The position numbers and the translations under genes were made by a program. From positions 310,001-374,000 of the forward strand of contig OY829892.1 of assembly GCA_963691905.1 (NCBI GenBank): a stretch of DNA of 64,000 nt. Reading direction: 5' to 3'. The stretch comes from QGON01 sp963691905. GTDB taxonomy: Bacteria > Pseudomonadota > Gammaproteobacteria > Chromatiales > Chromatiaceae. Each line of letters starts with the position of its first letter. Within the stretch, counting starts at the first letter, position 1. Below the pieces are notes generated by a model. It saw nothing but the letters and a program-made list of their open reading frames with translations. It was not told where the DNA came from and did no database searches. Shown here piece after piece: positions 55,290 to 62,314 of the stretch.

Positions 55290-56293
55290 GCGAGCAAATC
55301 CAGGGCCAACTGATTTTCTACCAGACCGAGGACGGCAGGAGCCGCATTGAATGTCATTTCGCCGGGGACACCTTGTGGCTCTCGCTGAAGCAGATGGCCG
55401 AGCTGTTTGGTCGCGATAAGTCAGTGATTTCCAAGCATTTGAAATCGATCTTTGAGGATGGGGAGCTCAAGCGGAATTCAGTTGTTGCAAATCATGCAAC
55501 AACTGCCGCCGACGGCAAAACCTATCAGGTCGATTACTACAACCTCGAAGCCATTTTCGCCGTTGGCTATCGCGTCCGCTCTCCCCGCGGCATCCAGTTC
55601 CGCACCTGGGCCACCGCTCAGCTCCGGGAATATCTCGCTAAGGGCTTCGTCATGGATGACGATCGTCTGAAAAACCCCGAATCCAGCGTCTACTTCGACC
55701 AACTGCTCGAACGCATCCGTGACATCCGTTCGTCAGAAAAAGTCTTCTGGCGTAAGGTCTGCGACATCTACGCCACCAGTATCGACTACGATGGCAAGGC
55801 CGAAACCAGTCAGACATTTTTCGCCCAGATTCAGAACAAAATGCACTGGGCGGCCCATGGCCACACCGCCGCCGAAATTATCCACCAGCGCGCCGACAGT
55901 AGCAAACCTCACATGGGACTCAGTAACATAGCTGGTAAAGAACCCCGAAAATCAGAGATCAGCATTGCCAAGAATTACCTGAAAGAAGACGAACTCAACC
56001 TACTGAATCGAATCGTCACCGCCTACCTCGAATTTGCCGAACTACAGGCCGAACGCGGACGCCTGATGAAGATGGTCGATTGGGTTACGAAACTGGACGA
56101 TTTTCTCAAGCTTGGCGATCACGATTTACTCACCCACGCGGGAAAGATTTCCGCTGAACAGGCGAAGGAAAAGGCAGAGATTGAGTATGATCGTTATCGT
56201 AGAGTGATTGATGTGCAGCCGACACAGGTGGATAAGGATTTGGAGGCAGTGATTGGGAAATTGTCGAAGGAAGGAGGGGGAAATGACTTGTGA
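55286..56293 (+). CDS. rhuM: RhuM family protein
   Basis: 335 residues, from a GTG overlapping hsdM (GTGA). RhuM features: GDTLWLSLKQMAELFGRDKS (Bro-N/KilA-like helix-turn-helix), VISKHLKSIFEDGEL, and GIQFRTWATAQLREYLAKGF. The family is named after a Salmonella pathogenicity island gene and is common inside type I RM operons, where its job is unknown; the DNA-binding-like N terminus hints at regulation or another defence layer. The C-terminal half is unassigned. Confidence 0.88.
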   Translation: MSEQIQGQLIFYQTEDGRSRIECHFAGDTLWLSLKQMAELFGRDKSVISKHLKSIFEDGELKRNSVVANHATTAADGKTYQVDYYNLEAIFAVGYRVRSPRGIQFRTWATAQLREYLAKGFVMDDDRLKNPESSVYFDQLLERIRDIRSSEKVFWRKVCDIYATSIDYDGKAETSQTFFAQIQNKMHWAAHGHTAAEIIHQRADSSKPHMGLSNIAGKEPRKSEISIAKNYLKEDELNLLNRIVTAYLEFAELQAERGRLMKMVDWVTKLDDFLKLGDHDLLTHAGKISAEQAKEKAEIEYDRYRRVIDVQPTQVDKDLEAVIGKLSKEGGGNDL

Positions 56294-56384
56294 TTTGATT
56301 ACGGATTTGGAGCTGAAGGAGATTCTAAGAAAAATTGACATTACTTTGCCTGAGGAGTGCCAATATCTGGGAGAGACACCTTGA
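56283..56384 (+). CDS. Possible 33-residue leader/peptide gene coupled to hsdS
   Basis: An ATG five bases after a perfect GGAGG opens a 33-codon frame (starts MTCDLITDLELKEILRKI, ends GETP). Its first 11 bases overlap the end of rhuM and its TGA overlaps the TTG start of hsdS. The strong ribosome site and the two overlaps suggest it is translated and may feed ribosomes to hsdS. No homology recognised. Confidence 0.4.
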   Translation: MTCDLITDLELKEILRKIDITLPEECQYLGETP

Positions 56385-57598
56385 AAGAAACTGAAATCGG
56401 AGATATGCCCGATAGCTGGGAAGTGGTGGAGATCGGCGATGTTTTTAAATTCACAAGTGGTAAGACGAAGCCAAAAGATACTAGCCGAACACCGTCGGAA
56501 TATTTAAATATTCCTGTGTACGGTGGAAATGGTGTCCTTGGGTACTCATCTCAACACCTCCTTGATGAGAGCACTCTAATTCTTGGGAGAGTTGGCGAAT
56601 ATTGTGGCTGTGCACATATGACTGCCCAACAGTCATGGGTAACTGATAATGCACTTTACGTGAAAGACGAGAAGCGCAGGGTAAATCATCAATTCATGCG
56701 AAACCATTTTGAGTATCTAAACCTAAACAGATACAGCAACAAGATGGGGCAGCCCCTGATTACTCAGGGAATTATCAATAAAGTGAAGTTTGCGCTCCCC
56801 CCACTCCCCGAACAAAAGAAAATCGCCCACATTCTCTCAACAGTCCAGCGGGCCATTGAAGCACAGGAACGAATCATCCAGACCACCGCTGAACTGAAAA
56901 AGGCCCTCATGCAAAAACTCTTTACCGAAGGCCTCCGCAATGAACCTCAAAAACAAACCGAAATCGGGCTCGTCCCCGAAAGTTGGGAGATGGTGGAGTT
57001 GGGCAACTTGGCTAAAATAGAAAGAGGGAAGTTCTCACACCGCCCAAGAAATGAACCCCGTTTCTATGGCGGAGTGTATCCCTTTGTCCAAACTGGTGAT
57101 GTTTCGAATTGCGACGGCCATATCCGCGCCTACACACAGACCCTTAATGAGGACGGACTTGCTATCAGCAAGATGTTCCCGGCGGGAACTATCCTCATCA
57201 CGATTGCTGCCAACATTGGTTATACAGGTATACTCGAGTTTGATTCTGCATGCCCCGACAGCCTCATTGGCATTACTCCGTCCGACCGTATTCAGACAGA
57301 ATTCTTGAACTACTATCTCATGACGCAGCAGCCAAAGATGGACAGGATAGCGCCACGGGGAACACAAAAGAACATCAACATTCAATTCCTGAAGCCTTGG
57401 CTTATCGTTCTTCCAAGCATTAAAGAACAAGATGAAATATCGGTTACTTTAAAAGCAACAGATGCAAAAATCAGGCTCGCCTTACGGAAACGTGACGAGC
57501 TCAAAGACCTCTTGCGCACCCTCTTACACGAACTGATGACAGCGAAAATTCGTGTTCATAAAGTTGAACTTACAGAATTACCTGCCGGAGCTGCCTAG
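56381..57598 (+). CDS. hsdS: Type I restriction-modification specificity subunit HsdS
   Basis: 405 residues from TTG 56381 (GGAGAG five bases upstream); a GTG at 56357 has no usable ribosome site. Two target-recognition domains, each starting with a PxSW-E-hydrophobic motif (DSWEVVEIGDVFKFTSGK and ESWEMVELGNLAKIERGK), separated by conserved helices (LPPLPEQKKIAHILSTVQRA). The DNA is visibly more AT-rich than hsdM, as usual for exchanged recognition genes. It sets the DNA site for HsdM/HsdR. Confidence 0.92.
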   Translation: MKETEIGDMPDSWEVVEIGDVFKFTSGKTKPKDTSRTPSEYLNIPVYGGNGVLGYSSQHLLDESTLILGRVGEYCGCAHMTAQQSWVTDNALYVKDEKRRVNHQFMRNHFEYLNLNRYSNKMGQPLITQGIINKVKFALPPLPEQKKIAHILSTVQRAIEAQERIIQTTAELKKALMQKLFTEGLRNEPQKQTEIGLVPESWEMVELGNLAKIERGKFSHRPRNEPRFYGGVYPFVQTGDVSNCDGHIRAYTQTLNEDGLAISKMFPAGTILITIAANIGYTGILEFDSACPDSLIGITPSDRIQTEFLNYYLMTQQPKMDRIAPRGTQKNINIQFLKPWLIVLPSIKEQDEISVTLKATDAKIRLALRKRDELKDLLRTLLHELMTAKIRVHKVELTELPAGAA

Positions 57599-57601
57599 CA
57601 T

Positions 57602-58777
57602 ATGGATACGAACACCAATGACAGTTTGAAACAACTCGATGACCTGCTGGCGGCCAGTAACCAGTCGTGGCTGTTTGGCGCTGGTATCAGCCTAGATGCA
57701 GGAATTCCCTTGATGTGGTCGCTTACGGAACGCATCTTTGTGAGGGCGGATGAAGATGGCGAGGAGAACGACACGAAGGTGCTCGAGTTCGTGAAGAATC
57801 AACTCTCCGATGACGTCCATATCGAGCATATTCTGAGTCAACTCGGAGATTACAGAGCAATCGCTGAGCGTTCCAAAGAGAAGAAGGCGGCTTTTGGAGG
57901 CGTCACACTTGAACTGAATGAACTGGACAGCTTGCATATGAGAATTCTTGGCTGGATTGCCGAGACTATTCGTTGGGGATACAGACCAGAAAAGGATGGG
58001 AACCCTGAAGAGATTGGTACCCATGACAACCCAATCGTCAGGGTGGACTGGCATTCCGACTTTGTATCAGCTCTGTTTAATCGCAACCAAGCTGGGATAG
58101 CAGAACGAAGGCGGGCGGTTAGGCTCTTCACGATCAATTATGACACCCTCCTTGAGGATGCCCTGGCGCTTGGAGAGTTCTCGTACTGGGATGGATTTTC
58201 GGGTGGTGCAGTAGCCTATCGGAGTCATCGGTATGGCGACGACGAACCAGACCTGCGGCACCGGGCTCACGTTATCAAGCTCCATGGCTCGATTGATTGG
58301 CATTTAGGCGAGGACGGTCGCATCTGGAGGGTACGGGACAAAGACCTTTACCCAAAGAAGACTTCACGGGTTCTGATATATCCACAATCGACCAAATACC
58401 TGGCGACACAACGAGACCCGTTTGCAGCTCAATTCGATTTGTTCCGCCGTGCATTGGGATCACGTGACGAAAACATCCTCGCAACATGCGGATACAGCTT
58501 TGGTGACGAGCACATCAATCAGGAGATTGAGCTGGCTCTCCAGCGCCCTGAAAATAAAACAACAATTATTGCTTTTTCATCGAAAATGAATCCAACGCTC
58601 GCAAGGTGGCGAAAGGCATCTTGGGGAAATCGGCTTTATATCATCACAGAAGACGGACTCTACGTTGGTGAAGATGGACCCCACTCACCACCTCCTACTG
58701 AAGAGAAGCGTGATTGGTGGACATTCGCGGGTGCTACAAGAATTCTCAATAGTGGAGCAGAGGCTTGCGCGTTATGA
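57602..58777 (+). CDS. SIR2-domain protein of a SIR2-HerA defence pair
   Basis: 391 residues with the SIR2_2-type NAD-binding fold: LFGAGISLDAGIP (GAGIS at 26-30), LFTINYDTLLEDAL (Asn179, Asp181), VIKLHGSIDW (His228, catalytic) and CGYSFGDEHINQEI near the end. In known systems the SIR2 subunit depletes NAD+ when the partner HerA complex is triggered by phage. It follows hsdS by three bases and overlaps herA by 4 (ATGA), so the pair is embedded in the RM operon. Confidence 0.88.
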   Translation: MDTNTNDSLKQLDDLLAASNQSWLFGAGISLDAGIPLMWSLTERIFVRADEDGEENDTKVLEFVKNQLSDDVHIEHILSQLGDYRAIAERSKEKKAAFGGVTLELNELDSLHMRILGWIAETIRWGYRPEKDGNPEEIGTHDNPIVRVDWHSDFVSALFNRNQAGIAERRRAVRLFTINYDTLLEDALALGEFSYWDGFSGGAVAYRSHRYGDDEPDLRHRAHVIKLHGSIDWHLGEDGRIWRVRDKDLYPKKTSRVLIYPQSTKYLATQRDPFAAQFDLFRRALGSRDENILATCGYSFGDEHINQEIELALQRPENKTTIIAFSSKMNPTLARWRKASWGNRLYIITEDGLYVGEDGPHSPPPTEEKRDWWTFAGATRILNSGAEACAL

Positions 58778-60630
58778 ACACATTTGAACTTGTCCCAGAT
58801 CTAAAAATTGGCCATATCATTGAAGTCTCTGGAACAACAATCCGGGTAGAGTTATCTGGGGATGTAACGGAGTTGACCAGAACCTATGAGGGTCGTGTTT
58901 ACCCGATCGGGCAGATCGGAAGCATTGTAAAGGTTCATTTTGGCCGTCGACTGGTATTCGGATTTGTGACGCTCCTGCGTATGCGATCAGAAGAGATTCT
59001 TGAAGTTACGAAGCCGATTCCCCCTGATGCCGATCAACGAATCATGGAGGTAGAACTCTTTGCGGAAGGTTCCTGGAACGCTGCGGCACATCAACTAAAT
59101 TTTGTACGGGGTGTTACGACATATCCGCTTCCCCGCCAAAGTGTACACCTCCTGACAAGTGAAGAAATTACCGAGCTCTACACGTCAGCTGAGGGGCAGC
59201 AGCGAACCGAAGCATATGATCCATTGGTTCCATTTTCCCATTACGTTGGTGCTGACAATACGGTTTGCCGAGTAAATATCGACAAGATGCTTGGGATGCA
59301 TTGCGCCGTACTAGGGTCCACGGGCTCTGGAAAATCTGGAGCGGTCGCGGCATTGCTTCATAGCATGCTTGAACACAAGTCTCGGCCCGAACAATCTTGC
59401 CATCCGCGGATTGTGATTATTGATCCTCATGGCGAATACGGCCATGCTTTTTGCGATAGAGCCGAGCTATATAGAGCCTATGACCCTCTGGGTAACGCTG
59501 AAGCAGTCGGGACACCTATCCATCTCCCATACTGGCTGATGTCAGCTGATGAGTTCCGCATGTTGATCATTGGCAAGACAGAACAGGAGGCGACGTCTCA
59601 AAACAACATCATCTACAAAGCTCTAACTCATGCGAGAATGGTGGCGGGAGGTCTAGTTGATCCTTCCCCCTCCAAATATGGCGTACAGATTCCCGATGGC
59701 GGTCTTGAGCCAGATACTCCGCGCCCAAAAGATGGGGTAGAGGCGGAACAGATTGTGGAGTTCGACCGTGACAAACCTCGCCCATTCAGTTTGGACGAAC
59801 TGCGAAACCACATCGAGTTCCTGCAAGCAGCGAGAATCAAGAAGAATACACAAGAAACTGAACGAATACCGGAAGGGCAGTTTGCTGAGAAGTTTAAATC
59901 AATTCTGGATAAGTTAGCCGTTCTTCGGCGAGACCCTAGGATTAGGTTTCTGATGCATGAATGGACTGCGGAGAGTCCAATCCTATCGAAGATAATTAAG
60001 CAATTCGTTGGGGAAATATCTGGGGAAGACGGACATAACAAGGATCTACGAATTCTCGATATATCAGGGCTTCCGAATGAGGTAGCAGGACCTCTAACGG
60101 CGATGCTGGCAAGACTTCTCTTTCAATACAAGCTCTACCAGACAAGCGAAGAGCGTGAACACGATCCAGTCGTTCTTGTATGCGAAGAAGCACACCGTTA
60201 TGTTCCAGATCGTGGTGAGGCAGAATATGCGGCTGCTCAGGCCTCAATTAGGCGGATAGCACGTGAAGGCCGAAAATACGGTATCGGGTTGATGCTTGTT
60301 AGCCAACGCCCAGCAGACATTGAAAGTACGGTTATATCTCAATGTGGCACTTGGCTCGTGCTACGCCTTACCAATGCTGCGGATCAGCAGCATGTCTCTC
60401 GTTTCTTACCTGATGGATTGTCAGGAATGACCAAAGCACTGCCAAATCTAGCCCAACAAGAAGCAATCTTTGTTGGTGAGGGCGCGGCGATGCCTGCACG
60501 AGTTCGAATTAGGGACCTTTCTGAAAAGCAGCTTCCAAAATCAGAGACCGCAAAGTTTGCCAAAGGGTGGATACTTAACCGATTATCCGAGGATGAAATA
60601 GGACAGATCGCCAATAGAATGGCAAGCTGA
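58774..60630 (+). CDS. herA: HerA-type ATPase of the SIR2-HerA pair
   Basis: 618 residues from the ATG overlapping the SIR2 stop. N-terminal HAS-barrel (DLKIGHIIEVSGTTIRVELS), then the FtsK/HerA ATPase: Walker A LGSTGSGKSGAV at about 180-190, IIDPHGEYGHAF, Walker B VVLVCEEAHRYVP (Glu about 471) and VSQRPADIESTVISQCGTWL. HerA forms a hexameric DNA-translocating ring; with SIR2 it builds a large antiphage complex. All ATPase motifs look intact. Confidence 0.9.
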   Translation: MNTFELVPDLKIGHIIEVSGTTIRVELSGDVTELTRTYEGRVYPIGQIGSIVKVHFGRRLVFGFVTLLRMRSEEILEVTKPIPPDADQRIMEVELFAEGSWNAAAHQLNFVRGVTTYPLPRQSVHLLTSEEITELYTSAEGQQRTEAYDPLVPFSHYVGADNTVCRVNIDKMLGMHCAVLGSTGSGKSGAVAALLHSMLEHKSRPEQSCHPRIVIIDPHGEYGHAFCDRAELYRAYDPLGNAEAVGTPIHLPYWLMSADEFRMLIIGKTEQEATSQNNIIYKALTHARMVAGGLVDPSPSKYGVQIPDGGLEPDTPRPKDGVEAEQIVEFDRDKPRPFSLDELRNHIEFLQAARIKKNTQETERIPEGQFAEKFKSILDKLAVLRRDPRIRFLMHEWTAESPILSKIIKQFVGEISGEDGHNKDLRILDISGLPNEVAGPLTAMLARLLFQYKLYQTSEEREHDPVVLVCEEAHRYVPDRGEAEYAAAQASIRRIAREGRKYGIGLMLVSQRPADIESTVISQCGTWLVLRLTNAADQQHVSRFLPDGLSGMTKALPNLAQQEAIFVGEGAAMPARVRIRDLSEKQLPKSETAKFAKGWILNRLSEDEIGQIANRMAS

Positions 60631-60835
60631 TTAGTAAACAAAGATTGTTGCGCGATACTTTAATTGACGCAATACAGTATTCGCGCCTTCAAAGGTCAGG
60701 AGTGTGAAATACCCAGGAGCAATGCTGAACAGGCGCAGCGTACTGATCGTATTTTGGTGGATGCTGTTGTTTCTAATCGATGTAGTATGCAAGCTCATCG
60801 TCTACTGCGTATCAGCATTACGACGTTAAACTCCA

Positions 60836-60892
60836 TTTCGCGACAAATAACAGTATTTACATGTCGCAAAAACACCTTTCGCGACATATAAT
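60836..60892 (+). promoter_or_regulatory. Repeated operator-like boxes and -10 before the Fic gene
   Basis: Two direct copies of TTTCGCGACA (60836-60845 and 60877-60886, 41 bases apart) with an inverted ATGTCGCAAA between them (60861-60870). A perfect TATAAT at 60887-60892 directly follows the second copy, only 7 bases before the Fic ATG, so the message would be leaderless or nearly so. The set looks like an autoregulated promoter. Confidence 0.55.
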
Positions 60893-60899
60893 CTAACGC

Positions 60900-62312
60900 A
60901 TGCCAAAAAAGATTCCCGAACAAGAGCTTGAAGCCATTGTTGCGATTGTTGCGGCTTATCCTGACGGGGTGCATGTCAAGAGCGTCCGTGATGGGCTGGC
61001 GTTCGATCTTCCTCCCCGGGTGTTGCAGCGTCGTTTGGCACTGTTGATCAAACAGAAGCGGCTAATTGTCGAGGGCCGTGGCCGGGGTAGTCGTTACAAG
61101 ATATCTCCGATTGGGGTTGAGGGTCACGTAAGCCACATACCATCTCTCAGACTCTCGCTTAAGGCGCACGCACCGCAAGCTGAAATCTATATCCCCATCT
61201 CTTCCGAGGCGGAGGTCATCAAACAAGCAGTTCGCGAGCCGATTCAGAATCGGCGTCCAGTCGGATATAACCGGGCCTTTCTCGATGAATACAGACCCAA
61301 TGAGACTTTCTATCTCCCGGCAGATACACGGAAGCGTCTTTTCAAAATGGGGCTATCAACCGATGGCCAGCGTCCGGCAGGAACTTATGTCCGACAGATA
61401 TTAAGCCGCCTGCTAATCGACCTGTCGTGGAACTCCAGCCGTCTGGAAGGCAATACTTACTCGCTGCTTGAAACCGAACGTCTGCTGGAACTGGGGGAGG
61501 CTGCTGAAAGTAAGGATGCCCTGGAAGCACAGATGATTCTGAATCACAAGGCTGCCATAGAGCTGTTGGTCGAACAGGCAGCAGAGATTGGCTTCAATCG
61601 TTACACCATCCTCAATCTGCATGCTCTGTTATCTGATAACCTGCTTGCCGACCCACGAGCTTGCGGCCGTTTGCGTTCTATTTCAGTAGGGGTTGACGGG
61701 ACGGTCTATCATCCGCTGGAAGTGCCACAAATGATCGATGATTGCTTCCAGCAGATTCTCGACACTGCTACCGCTATTGAAGATCCCTTCGAGCAGGCCT
61801 TCTTCGCCATGGTTCACTTGCCTTATTTACAGCCCTTTGAAGATGTGAATAAACGCGTTTCACGTCTGGCTGCAAACATCCCGTTGATACGCCAGAATCT
61901 GAGTCCGCTGTCGTTTGTGGATCTGCCTGATCGTGCTTACATCGACGGTATACTCGGAGTTTATGAATTGAATCGTGTTGAGTTGCTGCGTGATCTGTTT
62001 GTCTGGGCCTACGAACGTTCATGTGCTCGTTACTCAGCAGTTCGCCAATCGTTGGGAGAGCCCGATCCGTTTCGCCTGAGATATCGTACGCAAATTTATG
62101 AGTTTGTCGTTGCAGTGGTACAAGGCCAAATGAACAAAACTGAGGCTATAGATTGGATCGCCAGGGAAGCAGAAGAAAATCTACCTGAAGAGGAGAGGGC
62201 TCGATTCATCGAAGTGGTGGAAACTGAACTGAGTAGCCTGCATGAAGGAAATATTGCGCGTTACAGGCTCAGGCCTTCGGAATTTGAAGCATGGACCAGG
62301 GATTGGAAGTAA
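60900..62312 (+). CDS. Fic-family protein with winged helix and degenerate Fic motif
   Basis: 470 residues. A winged-helix region (about 10-75, DGVHVKSVRDGLAFDLPPRV) is followed by a Fic domain. The inhibitory motif S-S-R-L-E-G at 179-184 is intact ([S/T]xxxE[G/N]). The catalytic loop, normally HxFx[D/E]GNGRxxR, reads LQPFEDVNKRVSR (Gln311 for His, Lys318 for Gly), so ordinary AMP transfer is doubtful. It stands between herA and hsdR, starting from its own promoter, and ends 2 bases before hsdR. Probably a regulator or a modified toxin of the locus. Confidence 0.85.
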   Translation: MPKKIPEQELEAIVAIVAAYPDGVHVKSVRDGLAFDLPPRVLQRRLALLIKQKRLIVEGRGRGSRYKISPIGVEGHVSHIPSLRLSLKAHAPQAEIYIPISSEAEVIKQAVREPIQNRRPVGYNRAFLDEYRPNETFYLPADTRKRLFKMGLSTDGQRPAGTYVRQILSRLLIDLSWNSSRLEGNTYSLLETERLLELGEAAESKDALEAQMILNHKAAIELLVEQAAEIGFNRYTILNLHALLSDNLLADPRACGRLRSISVGVDGTVYHPLEVPQMIDDCFQQILDTATAIEDPFEQAFFAMVHLPYLQPFEDVNKRVSRLAANIPLIRQNLSPLSFVDLPDRAYIDGILGVYELNRVELLRDLFVWAYERSCARYSAVRQSLGEPDPFRLRYRTQIYEFVVAVVQGQMNKTEAIDWIAREAEENLPEEERARFIEVVETELSSLHEGNIARYRLRPSEFEAWTRDWK

Positions 62313-62314
62313 CA

